Source of the DNA: Timonella corticicola
GTDB taxonomy: Bacteria > Actinomycetota > Actinomycetes > Actinomycetales > Cellulomonadaceae
DNA: 64,000 nt
Assembly: GCF_042683685.1 (NCBI RefSeq)
Contig: NZ_JBHUOP010000001.1
Coordinates: 434,001-498,000, forward strand
Direction of reading: 5' to 3'
The notes under the pieces are model-generated. The model had not been told where the DNA came from. It saw nothing but the letters and a program-made list of their open reading frames with translations, and made no database searches. Position numbers and translations under genes: made by a program. Positions 17,111 through 24,978 of the stretch are shown one piece after another. Numbering within the stretch: position 1 is the stretch's first letter; every line of letters begins with the position of its first letter.

Positions 17111-17716
17111 CTAGGCGTCTTGGAGTATGCCTACCCATGTGTCTGGCTTCCACCTCAACCATTCACCATTGTCATCCTTGCAGTGGCGGCAGATTACGTC
17201 GGCGGTGTCTGGGTGGTCTTTCCATCCTGGTTGGAGTTCGAGACGGTTGTCGCAGTGTGGGCAGAGCAGGTTGCCGGGCGCTTTGGTCCAGGGTTCTTCA
17301 CCGGGGAGTGGTTCGTCGAGGGCGAGCCTGATCTTGCGTGGCCACGTAGTGAGTAGCTTAGCGGCGTCGGTGACATCAAGGGATGCGTGGTTTTGAGCGT
17401 GGGCGTGGTCGATGAGGACTGCGAGGCGGTTGAACGCCGCGATTGTGAGCTCGTCACTAGCGCCACGATAGGTGGCTTTGTTGAAGAGGGCGATGTTGAG
17501 GGCGGTTTCGTAGCGGCGGGCTTGGGTGTGGATGTCGTGTTTGAGTTCGCCGGCGGGTGTGTTCCAGGGTTCGAGGTAGGCGCGTTTGTGCGGTGTTTTT
17601 GTGTCGTGGTCTATGGGGTTGGTGTGGGTTTCGAGGACGAGCGCGGACAGGCGCGGGTACAGGTTGGTCAGTTCTTTCGCGGCTTGGTAGAGGGTTTCGG
17701 TTGCGGGCTGTTTCAT
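17111..17716 (-). CDS. Phage protein with C-terminal zinc ribbon
   Basis: 201 residues. A helical N-terminal domain (ETLYQAAKELTNLYPRLSAL) is followed by a zinc-binding ribbon near the C-terminus: CPHC at about 151-154 and CRHC at about 176-179. Such proteins are frequent in actinophage replication/late-control regions. It may bind DNA or act as a late regulator; no direct evidence. Confidence 0.65.
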   Translation of the reverse strand: MKQPATETLYQAAKELTNLYPRLSALVLETHTNPIDHDTKTPHKRAYLEPWNTPAGELKHDIHTQARRYETALNIALFNKATYRGASDELTIAAFNRLAVLIDHAHAQNHASLDVTDAAKLLTTWPRKIRLALDEPLPGEEPWTKAPGNLLCPHCDNRLELQPGWKDHPDTADVICRHCKDDNGEWLRWKPDTWVGILQDA

Positions 17717-17795
17717 GGTTGGCTCCCTGCTGGCGTGGTAGATTCCAAAGTGAGAAAAGGTGTCGGTTGTTCACGCTTGTGGGGATTGACGCTGG

Positions 17796-17834
17796 GGCGG
17801 GTTGTGATGTTGGCGCATCACAGCCCGCCTTTTT
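17796..17834 (+). terminator. Intrinsic terminator on the plus strand with no upstream plus gene
   Basis: 14-bp stem (17796-17809 with 17816-17829, one G-U pair), 6-base loop, then TTTTT. It points rightward, yet the nearest plus-strand gene lies downstream (17867). It could attenuate that gene or end a small RNA antisense to the 17111-17716 promoter region. Confidence 0.75.
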
Positions 17835-17866
17835 CGTGTGTCGTATGCAGGCTGTACGTTGACGCC

Positions 17867-18217
17867 ATGAACGCTTTTGACATCGTTGTTGGAATTTCAG
17901 GTTGCGCGGGTGCGTGGATGGTCGCGTACGGTTCGTGGGGGCAGTGGCGGATCGTTGCTCGAGATTTCCGTGAAACCCAAGATGCGGACACTTACTGGAT
18001 GATTGACGAGTTGCTTACTGAGCATCCGGAATGGCGTTTTTTCAAGCGTCGTCGTCAACGCAAGCTCGTAGCCCAGATGCTTGACGAGTCACCTGCGGAG
18101 TTGGCCGCCTATCAGCGTGCTGACCGGTTGCTCACTGCGTGGACATCATTAGTCGCAGGCTCCTTTCTCGTTGCTGTGATGAGCGTCGGCGCTTTTGCGG
18201 CTTCACTGTTCCGATAA
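17867..18217 (+). CDS. Small two-helix membrane protein (moron candidate)
   Basis: 116 residues from ATG 17867. Transmembrane segments lie at about 4-23 (DIVVGISGCAGAWMVAYGSW) and 92-114 (SLVAGSFLVAVMSVGAFAA). A basic, charged cytoplasmic loop sits between them (WRFFKRRRQRKLVAQM). It is transcribed against the phage early/late operons. No family recognised. Superinfection exclusion is one possibility for such lysogen-expressed membrane proteins. Confidence 0.6.
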   Translation: MNAFDIVVGISGCAGAWMVAYGSWGQWRIVARDFRETQDADTYWMIDELLTEHPEWRFFKRRRQRKLVAQMLDESPAELAAYQRADRLLTAWTSLVAGSFLVAVMSVGAFAASLFR

Positions 18218-18272
18218 CTCCTAGACCGCGGTTTGTTACCCGGTCTGTATCACCTGTATGTGCTCAGGACAT

Positions 18273-18563
18273 TCACGACGGATATCCGAGAGCTTGGATG
18301 GGTGGGCAGGGGTATGGCACTTCGTGCTCGTCGTCAGAGCATTCAGCGCACACTGCGGGGACGTTGAGTAGATACGGCGGAGCAGGCTTGTGTAGGTGCT
18401 GTACCCGCTGGATTGTGGCTTCGAGTTCTTCGATGCGGGTTATCAACCGCTCCCACTCCCCAAGCGTCATATGCACGGCATTGTCGTGGTATGACGTGAG
18501 CCCGGGACTCCCTGTAGCCGCAATTAGACGGTCCTTCAGGCGGTTAAACTTCTCTGCGCTCAT
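18273..18563 (-). CDS. Small phage protein with Cys pair, function unknown
   Basis: 96 residues beginning MSAEKFNRLKDRLIAATG. There is a central coiled-coil helix (EWERLITRIEELEATIQRVQ), then CAEC and a late PCPP that could bind zinc. It lies just downstream of the RuvC-like gene, in the same direction. Confidence 0.55.
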   Translation of the reverse strand: MSAEKFNRLKDRLIAATGSPGLTSYHDNAVHMTLGEWERLITRIEELEATIQRVQHLHKPAPPYLLNVPAVCAECSDDEHEVPYPCPPIQALGYPS

Positions 18564-18602
18564 GGTCTACTCCTTCAATTCGTTGTTGATTCGGACTCAC
18601 CC

Positions 18603-19148
18603 TTAGGCGGTCCGCGTCTCCTGCGCGTGGACAACTGGCTGGACGTCCGCGAGAGTGTCCGCGGTGAACTGTGCGTTGAGGGTGTCGGCGTGGTGGGTGG
18701 CGAGTGCGTAGGCTTGCCAGATGTCGGCGTGGAAGCCGTGGAACCAGCCGGGGGATGCTTTGGTGCCTTTGCCGCGGTTGGGTTGTCCGTAGGCGTAGCG
18801 GTCGATGAGGGCTTGGGTGATGTTGGCGTCTTTGGCTTTGCTGGTGTGGCAGTGGTGGAGTTTTACTTCGCGACGGTAGGTGAGGGTGGGTAGGCCTTTT
18901 GTGGTGTCGTGGATGGCCTGGAGGTAGCGTCCGATCCAGACGCAGGTGTCGAAGACTTCTCGGCCGACTGCCATGCCGTAGCTGGCGATCATTTCGATGA
19001 CGGCGAGATCCCAGTTGAGGTCGCCGTAGCAGTGGTTGAGTACTTCGTGGTTGGGGCTTTTGCCGAATTGGAGTGGCTGGTGGGTTTTGGCGTCGATGAT
19101 GACCCAGCCGGAGTGGGTGTTGCCGGGGTCGATGGCCAGTATCTTCAT
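18603..19148 (-). CDS. RuvC-like Holliday junction resolvase / RNase H-fold nuclease
   Basis: 181 residues. The MKILAIDPGNTHSGWVIID start with Asp7 and the second acidic residue in LAVIEMIASYG (Glu52) are RuvC catalytic hallmarks. A late acidic helix FHADIWQAYALA supplies the remaining metal ligand. It would cut branched phage DNA before packaging. Its ATG overlaps the stop of the upstream LANTG gene by four bases, indicating coupling. Confidence 0.8.
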   Translation of the reverse strand: MKILAIDPGNTHSGWVIIDAKTHQPLQFGKSPNHEVLNHCYGDLNWDLAVIEMIASYGMAVGREVFDTCVWIGRYLQAIHDTTKGLPTLTYRREVKLHHCHTSKAKDANITQALIDRYAYGQPNRGKGTKASPGWFHGFHADIWQAYALATHHADTLNAQFTADTLADVQPVVHAQETRTA

Positions 19149-19864
19149 TTCTGGCTCCTGTGGTTGTGGGTGGTGAGGGTGAGTCCTGTGGTGATGCTGG
19201 CGGCCATGAGGATGGCGAGGGCGCTCGTTGTGGTGCCGGTGTTGGCTAGTTCGCTTGTTGGTGGTTCTTGGATGGTGATGGTGTCTGTGGCGACTTCGAG
19301 GACAGGTTGTTCGGTGGTGTGTGGGGTGTGGATGTCGATCACGGGTTGTTCAGGGATTTCAGGGGTGTCGGAGTCTTCGGGAGTTTCGGTTGTTTCGGGT
19401 TCGGGTGGTTCGACGCCGGTGCAGTTGTCCCAGTTGCAGATTTCGATGGGCCAGTCGCAACCGCGAGGCGATAGCGGGATGCCGTCTTCGTTGAGGGGGC
19501 ATTCGTAGGGTGGTTCCCACGGTTCTGGTTCGGGCGTGGGGATGCAGACGGGTTCCTGTCCGCCTTCGCCGTAGTGCTCGTTGAAGCCGTGGAGTTGAAT
19601 CCAGGCGATGCAGTCACCGGGCTGGAGGCCTAACTGAGTCCACGTGATGGTGGTGGATCCTGCGAGGGCGTGGGATTTTCCTGGTTCGAAGTGGATGTTG
19701 ATGGTGTCGCCTGTGGTGGTGCGAATGTTGGCGTCTTGTACGTCGTAGGCGTCGAATGTGCGGCCTGCGGGCAGTGTGATACCTGAGGGATCGACGGTGT
19801 ATGGGGTTGGGGCGTCTGATCCGCCGAGGTGGAGGAGTGCTGCGAGAGCGAGTATTTCGAACAT
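19145..19864 (-). CDS. Prophage surface protein with LANTG sortase signal
   Basis: 239 residues from ATG 19864 (GGAAGG upstream). A short hydrophobic start (EILALAALLHLGG) could be a signal peptide, although it lacks N-terminal basic residues. A beta domain follows (about 20-115). A Pro/Glu/Thr-rich stalk runs to about 203, then SELANTG, a hydrophobic helix (TSALAILMAASITTGL) and the basic tail HNHRSQK. This is a cell-wall sorting signal of LAXTG type, used by class E sortases in actinobacteria. Six Cys residues lie at about 100-145. The gene sits in the phage early region, so it would coat the infected or lysogenic cell. Role unknown. Confidence 0.7.
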   Translation of the reverse strand: MFEILALAALLHLGGSDAPTPYTVDPSGITLPAGRTFDAYDVQDANIRTTTGDTINIHFEPGKSHALAGSTTITWTQLGLQPGDCIAWIQLHGFNEHYGEGGQEPVCIPTPEPEPWEPPYECPLNEDGIPLSPRGCDWPIEICNWDNCTGVEPPEPETTETPEDSDTPEIPEQPVIDIHTPHTTEQPVLEVATDTITIQEPPTSELANTGTTTSALAILMAASITTGLTLTTHNHRSQK

Positions 19865-19868
19865 GGAC

Positions 19869-20771
19869 TTAGATTCCTTCCGCGAAGTCTTTGACTGTGT
19901 GCCAGTTGTCTGAGACCGCCTGCAGGGCGTTGCGTCCCTCTTCTCGATACCTGGTGCGAAGGTTGAACAGGTCAGCATCCATGTGTGTGAGGATCTCGTT
20001 TTCGATGAGACCAGCCAGGGTGTCGGGGTTGAGTGCGTCGAGTTCCCACGAGGATTTCCCGAACTCGTTGATGTAGTTACGTGCTCGTGAATCGGTGAGT
20101 TTTGCAGGGTTTGGTGGCGGGTTGAACTCGTCTATCTGGTCGCGGTTGAGGGCAATTCGTTTGACCGTTGTTGAGGCCCCGAACAGTGCTAGGCGATCCG
20201 CGATGTCGCGGGTCATGTCGATACCGCTCGGGTCGTGGTCCCCGAGGTGAATGACCGTGACTTCCTGTCCAGAGTCTTCGTATGCACGGTGGCGTAGGGC
20301 GGCTTGGTGGAGTTCGGATTGGGAGACGTAGCCGCGGCAGGAGAAGTAGTTGACACCCAACTTGAGTGCGGAACGGGCGATTACTCCGGCGAGTGCTTCT
20401 TTTTCGACCCATACCTCGATGCGTTGGTCTTGGTGTTGCCAAAGGTCAACGTGGTAGTCGTTGACCGATTGCTCGATGAGGTCTGATGGGTCGGTGTAGG
20501 TGTACAGGCCGCTGAGGTTGCGGGTGCGATCGGTGATGTAGTCCCAGTCGAGCAGCCCGGCTTTGCGAGCACGGTCGATGACTGCGCCAAGGTTTTTGTA
20601 GCTGCGCTGGTTGTTTGGTAGGTAGTCGCGGGCGACGAACTGGTAGTAGAGCTGGCGCAGGGTGAGGTCGTAGCCCTGTTGGGCGTATTCGGCGCAGATA
20701 GCGCTAGCGATTTGGACGATGTTGAGTGATTGTTGCGAGGGGTTCCAGTCCTCGTAGGCGATACGTGGCAT
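19869..20771 (-). CDS. TOPRIM-domain protein resembling topoisomerase VI-A / Spo11
   Basis: 300 residues. Residues about 15-90 look like a winged-helix 5Y-CAP-like region (LTLRQLYYQFVARDYLPNN, SYKNLGAVIDRAR). Residues 118-200 are a TOPRIM fold with Glu123 (VWVEKEALAGV) and the acidic pair in HLGDHDPSGID (Asp178, Asp180). That matches stand-alone phage TOPRIM proteins related to Topo VI subunit A. No B-subunit ATPase gene is visible. It may nick or remodel DNA during replication or recombination. Confidence 0.7.
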   Translation of the reverse strand: MPRIAYEDWNPSQQSLNIVQIASAICAEYAQQGYDLTLRQLYYQFVARDYLPNNQRSYKNLGAVIDRARKAGLLDWDYITDRTRNLSGLYTYTDPSDLIEQSVNDYHVDLWQHQDQRIEVWVEKEALAGVIARSALKLGVNYFSCRGYVSQSELHQAALRHRAYEDSGQEVTVIHLGDHDPSGIDMTRDIADRLALFGASTTVKRIALNRDQIDEFNPPPNPAKLTDSRARNYINEFGKSSWELDALNPDTLAGLIENEILTHMDADLFNLRTRYREEGRNALQAVSDNWHTVKDFAEGI

Positions 20772-20781
20772 GTCGGGCTCC

Positions 20782-21213
20782 TTAGAAGGGTGGTGGTTGG
20801 TTGAAGTCGGTTGTGCGGATGGCTGGTTGTGGGAGTGGTTTTTGTGCGATTGGTAGGCCGCATCGGTGTGCGTGGACTACCGGTGTGGTGTCGGCGTTTG
20901 CTGTTGGGGCTTCGACGCCGAGGCCGGGATGGTAGCGGGGTGTGAGCTGCCAGTTGCCGGGTGTGCCGGTCAGCTTGTAGGTGGGGATGTTCAAGATGAT
21001 TGCGGCGGTTTCGTCGTGTGTGGTGCACAGGGCTGGATGAATGTGGACGTGTGCGGCGAGGGTGTGTGAGTCGTAGCCTTCGAGGGTCCAGGCGTGGCAG
21101 GTGCGGCAGCGGGTGGGGCGTAGGTGAGTGGAGAGTGCTGGGTTGGCACCCAACTTGATTTCGATGAGTTGGAGCCAGAATGGCGTGGATGGGTGGTCGA
21201 AGAGTGTGTTCAT
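20782..21213 (-). CDS. Phage protein with Cys/His zinc motif
   Basis: 143 residues from ATG 21213 (MNTLFDHPST). CRTCHAW with downstream HxHIHPALCTTH suggests a zinc site. The rest is loop-rich. An in-frame extension to 21303 has no ribosome site and would run through the repeat region. Function unknown; likely early replication accessory because of its place next to the primase. Confidence 0.55.
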   Translation of the reverse strand: MNTLFDHPSTPFWLQLIEIKLGANPALSTHLRPTRCRTCHAWTLEGYDSHTLAAHVHIHPALCTTHDETAAIILNIPTYKLTGTPGNWQLTPRYHPGLGVEAPTANADTTPVVHAHRCGLPIAQKPLPQPAIRTTDFNQPPPF

Positions 21214-21243
21214 GGTTGGGGTCTGGTTCCTCGAAATGACGCA

Positions 21244-21410
21244 ATGACAGATATGACAGGTTTTTGCGACCTTGTGGTTTTGTGCGTGTGCATGTGCGCG
21301 CATGCACGGGCGCGTGTGCGCGTAGGGTGTAAAAATCTGTCATATCTGTCATACCTGTCATGGCATTGCTCTGACCTGCGGTTACATCCATGACAGATTG
21401 TGTGACAGGT
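21244..21410. other. Candidate phage replication origin (TGACAG iterons)
   Basis: Seven TGACAG boxes lie in about 165 bases: two direct copies at 9-bp spacing (21245, 21254), three inverted copies at 9-bp spacing (21337, 21346, 21355), and two more (21391, 21403). Segments 21244-21265 and 21331-21352 form a 22-bp inverted repeat with one mismatch. Between them lies an alternating pyrimidine-purine tract (21281-21308 and 21311-21324), which favours Z-DNA or melting. Three further boxes sit in the 3' end of the primase gene (21485, 21506, 21526). It abuts the primase-helicase gene. An alternative is an operator for a phage regulator. Confidence 0.5.
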
Positions 21411-21442
21411 TCTCGCCTGTGCTAGGTCAGTTAGCTGATCGG

Positions 21443-24052
21443 TCATGATTGCCACCATTCTTCGTCCGCTGGCGGTTCCGGTAATGACAGATCTGATGAG
21501 TCCGATGACAGATCGTTTCCGCTATCTGTCATATCTACGAGCCTGATTCCGTCGTAAAACCGAGCATTCATTGAGCGGCTTGTTTCGATACCGAATCGGG
21601 ATTTCAATTGCATGGACAGAGCCTTAGCAGTGGCCGGCTCGACACCCTCTTCACGGCACCAGGACTCGTAGACTGCCCGGAGTTTCGCGATCTGCACATG
21701 CATGTGTTGTGCGTTCGGGGAACCGAGTTCGCATCTGTCTTCAACGAATTGGGCGATGGTGTCGGTCTCCTGCTTGTACTCTTCGGTGGCTGCGACGACC
21801 GAGGCGGGTGTTGTCAGGCCGAGGGTGAAGTAGTCTGCTGCGCCGTGGACGAGCCAGGCGAGAATGCCGGGGCCTTCTTCGGTGAGCAGGATGTCTTCGA
21901 GTCCTTCGATGCGCTTGTCTTCGGGGACGGTGTGGATGAATGGGATCTGTTTGATTCGCCGCCAGAATGCGGGGCCTCCTGCTTTGACCTCGGGGCGGTG
22001 GTTGGCGTGGAGCCACAGGGTGTGGGTTGGGACGAATGTGAAGGGGTTTTGGGCCATGAAGCGGGCGTTGATGGGGTCTCCACCGGTGAGGGCTTTGACT
22101 TTGGCTTCGGCGAATCGTGCGCCTTGTTCGAGTTCTCCGCCGATGGCGATGCGGACTCCGGAGAGTTGGGCGATGGTGGCTGGGTGGTCTTCGCGGGCTC
22201 GTTGGACGAGGAGGTCTGCTGGGATGGTGGCGGCGTAGCCGTTGGGGCCGATGCCTGCGATTTTCTGGACGGTTTCGAACAGGACACTTTTACCGTTGGC
22301 TCCGGATCCGAAGGCGAATGGCAGCATTTGTTCGAGGACTTTTCCGACGAGGGAGACGCCGAGGAGTCGTTGGATGTAGGTGGTTAGTTCTGGGTCGCCG
22401 GCGAAGGTGTCTGCGAGGAAGCTGGTCCAGCGTGGTGTTGGGAGTGTGGGGTCGATGGGGACGGTGGTGGTGCGGGTGTGTAGGAGTTTTGGGGATGGTG
22501 GGGTGATCTGTCCGGTGCGTAGGTTGACGACACCACTGGGGGTGTTGAGTTCGTAGGGGTTGGCGTCTAGGTCGGTGAGGTGTGCGACGGTGCGGGCGTC
22601 TGAGCGTGCGATTTTGACCATGGCTCCGAGTCCTGATGCGGAGAGGGAGCCTTTGCGGTGTTTGGTGGCTTCTTTGTCGTGTGTGGGGAGGTTGCGGGCT
22701 ATGTCGCGGGCGAGTTCGAAGACGTGGCCTGCTTCGTCCCATTGCCAGGTGTGGCCGTTCCAGGTGAGCCATTCGCCGCGTTGTGGGACGTAGCGGATGT
22801 GTTCTTTGTGGGTGTCGATGAAGCGTAGGGCGTTGCCGTCGTCGGTTTCGGTGTAGGTGGCTGGTCCGCGCTCATAGGTTGTGATCGCGGCGACAGTGTT
22901 CGCAGTAGATGCAGTATTGGCAGCATTCTGTGTCGATGGTGCGGTGGTCGCAGATTGTGCAGTGGGTGCAGCAGGGTTCGTTGAAGTCGTCCATGAGTGT
23001 GTTCCGTTCAAGATGTCGTCGAAGATGGGGTCTGGGCCGGTGATGCGTTGTTGTTCGGCTCGTTGTCCGTAGCCTTTGGCGTAGAGCGCTTTGGCGGCAG
23101 CACTGTGGTCGCCGCCAAAGTTGAGGAGTGCGTGGGCGCCGAGTTTGGTGTAGGGCACTTCCTGGTCGAACTCGGTTGAGCTTGTGAAGACGTAGAGGCG
23201 GTTGCGGTCGTCTGCGTGTCCGGTGGTGGCGGAGATGCCTTGGTTTTTGCCGGGGCGGCGCCAGTAGCTTGTTCCGGATCCGTCTGTGTACAGGAATGTC
23301 CAGCCTGCGGGTGTGAGGATGTCTGCCCAGGAGGTTTTCGCTTCGAAGTCGTCGCCGGGGGTGACGCCGCCGATCCATTCGCTGTCGGTGGGTGCCTGGA
23401 TGGGCTGTGGGGCGGGTTTGATGGCGGGTGTGTCGAGGGTGCGTAGGACGGAGTGGAAGGCGTCGCGTTCTTCCGGGGTCAAGACTGGTGCGGTTGCTGG
23501 GCCGCCGAGGATGCGCACCCAAGGTTTGCCGCTGGTGTGGTGGCGTGAGGGCCAGGCGACGACTTGTCCGCCTTCGCCGCGGGTCTCGGCAAGAACTTGG
23601 ATTTTCGTTTTGGGGTTGGCTGCGAGTTCTTCTGGCGTCGATGGACGGCGTGCGAGTTTGGTGTTTCCGGGCACGTCCATGCCCGTGAGGCGGTAGTGGA
23701 AGTGCAAGCCACCAGAGGGCGATTGTTCGACCCATCCGGTGGTGACTTTGGTCCAGATGTTTTCGAGTCCGGATGCGATGGCGAGGTCGCGCAGTTCGGG
23801 CATGTGGTCGGAGGCGCGGCCTTCAATCTCGGTGAGTTCCGCGTGTCCGGAGACGGTGCCTTGGACGATGCCGAGGTCGTAGCCGGCGGGGTCGGTGAAC
23901 CATGCCTGGAGGGTGGTTTCGTCTGCGGCGTGCTGGGTGTACTGCTTCCAGGTGCTGATGGCTGGGGCTTTGGAGCCGTCAGTGCGGATAGGTAGGACGG
24001 AATAGCCGTGTGCGTGGAGTTCGAGGGCTGTGTCGAAAGCAGTGCGGGTCAC
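21443..24052 (-). CDS. Primase-polymerase / D5-like helicase fusion
   Basis: 869 residues from GTG 24052 (GGAG eight bases upstream). The N-terminal Prim-Pol domain covers about 1-220 (ALELHAHGYSVLPIRTDGSK, GGLHFHYRL). A Thr/Ala-rich linker is near 350-390. A D5-N domain and then an SF3-type helicase follow, with Walker A FGSGANGKSVLFE (about 582-594). The C-terminus is helical, with residual winged-helix sequence (LKSRFGIETSRS). It would make primers and unwind at the phage origin. Length is typical of actinophage fusions. Confidence 0.9.
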   Translation of the reverse strand: MTRTAFDTALELHAHGYSVLPIRTDGSKAPAISTWKQYTQHAADETTLQAWFTDPAGYDLGIVQGTVSGHAELTEIEGRASDHMPELRDLAIASGLENIWTKVTTGWVEQSPSGGLHFHYRLTGMDVPGNTKLARRPSTPEELAANPKTKIQVLAETRGEGGQVVAWPSRHHTSGKPWVRILGGPATAPVLTPEERDAFHSVLRTLDTPAIKPAPQPIQAPTDSEWIGGVTPGDDFEAKTSWADILTPAGWTFLYTDGSGTSYWRRPGKNQGISATTGHADDRNRLYVFTSSTEFDQEVPYTKLGAHALLNFGGDHSAAAKALYAKGYGQRAEQQRITGPDPIFDDILNGTHSWTTSTNPAAPTAQSATTAPSTQNAANTASTANTVAAITTYERGPATYTETDDGNALRFIDTHKEHIRYVPQRGEWLTWNGHTWQWDEAGHVFELARDIARNLPTHDKEATKHRKGSLSASGLGAMVKIARSDARTVAHLTDLDANPYELNTPSGVVNLRTGQITPPSPKLLHTRTTTVPIDPTLPTPRWTSFLADTFAGDPELTTYIQRLLGVSLVGKVLEQMLPFAFGSGANGKSVLFETVQKIAGIGPNGYAATIPADLLVQRAREDHPATIAQLSGVRIAIGGELEQGARFAEAKVKALTGGDPINARFMAQNPFTFVPTHTLWLHANHRPEVKAGGPAFWRRIKQIPFIHTVPEDKRIEGLEDILLTEEGPGILAWLVHGAADYFTLGLTTPASVVAATEEYKQETDTIAQFVEDRCELGSPNAQHMHVQIAKLRAVYESWCREEGVEPATAKALSMQLKSRFGIETSRSMNARFYDGIRLVDMTDSGNDLSSDSSDLSLPEPPADEEWWQS

Positions 24053-24105
24053 CGGTAAACTCCAAATGGGTGCAAGACTGAAGGGAAGAAACAGGAGGTT
24101 TTTCC

Positions 24106-24837
24106 GTGGAAGACCAGCGGAAACAAGGAATTGTTAAGGAACTCAAAGAGTTTCTGGAGATAAGCAAATCTAAGTGGATGGAGGACGAATGGGGTGATGG
24201 AGGAGATTGGTTCTTCCAGTTCGACTACGAAGAAATCGAAGCAGAAGTTCAGATCGTAGAGTTGTTGCTTGACCGTGCGCTGCCGTCTTGGCAAAAGGGG
24301 GAATTGACCGACTCCAACTCGCCACCGTTTGAACTGCAACGCCGTGGTTGTCGGAGAGCCATTAAATGGCTTGAGAAACAGGAAATGATTGAAAGATTGT
24401 TGGAACCAGAAGCCCCGCAACTCTCTGCGAGTACGTTGCATCAGTGGGTCTGGGACGCGGCCAGAAGCCAATGGGCGAGTGGACATTTCCGCGATGCGGT
24501 CAGCGCTGCGGCTCGTGTGGTGAGTAACAGGACCCAACAAAAGGTGGATCGTAGAGATAAGAGTGAATGGAACCTCATCCAAGAGAGCTTTTCTCTGAAA
24601 CATCCAGAAGAACGCAAACCTAGACTCCGACTTACACCGGATGATGGAGGGGATACCTTCAAAAACCTCCACGAAGGAGCTGGCTTCCTGGCCCAAGGTC
24701 TTTTTCGTGGAATTAGGAATCCGTCGAACCACGACGTTCTCCCAGAACTCACTGAAAACGAGGCATTGGAGCAGTTGGCCGCTTTTAGTTTGTTGGCACG
24801 TTGGATTGATAAAGCTGAGGTTGTTCGGGCGGTGTGA
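24106..24837 (+). CDS. TIGR02391 (Ymh) family HEPN-like protein
   Basis: 243 residues from GTG 24106 with AGGAGG eight bases upstream. An N-terminal acidic helical region is followed by the Ymh signature from about 120: GHFRDAVSAAARVVSNRTQQ, GAGFLAQGLFRGIRNPSNHD, and a final helix ENEALEQLAAFSLLARWID. Members are often found in prophages and defence-linked loci, and the fold has been related to HEPN. It is transcribed against the early operon, divergent from the primase, so it probably has its own promoter. Abortive-infection type activity is a hypothesis. Confidence 0.8.
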   Translation: MEDQRKQGIVKELKEFLEISKSKWMEDEWGDGGDWFFQFDYEEIEAEVQIVELLLDRALPSWQKGELTDSNSPPFELQRRGCRRAIKWLEKQEMIERLLEPEAPQLSASTLHQWVWDAARSQWASGHFRDAVSAAARVVSNRTQQKVDRRDKSEWNLIQESFSLKHPEERKPRLRLTPDDGGDTFKNLHEGAGFLAQGLFRGIRNPSNHDVLPELTENEALEQLAAFSLLARWIDKAEVVRAV

Positions 24838-24978
24838 CAACGTGCTTCCCTTCAGGTGATGTGTCTGGTGGTTTGGGATGGTGCCCACGGCCCTGACGTG
24901 ATCGGGCTGCACCGCATGGTGGCGTGGACTTTGTTGAGTGGGGACACCAGGGAAGCGTGTCCCCACCACGGTTTGGGG

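Noticed and set aside
24049..24969. Long minus-strand open frame (306 codons)
   Set aside because: It lies opposite the Ymh-family gene, which has a strong ribosome site and a recognisable family pattern. The minus frame shows no family motif.
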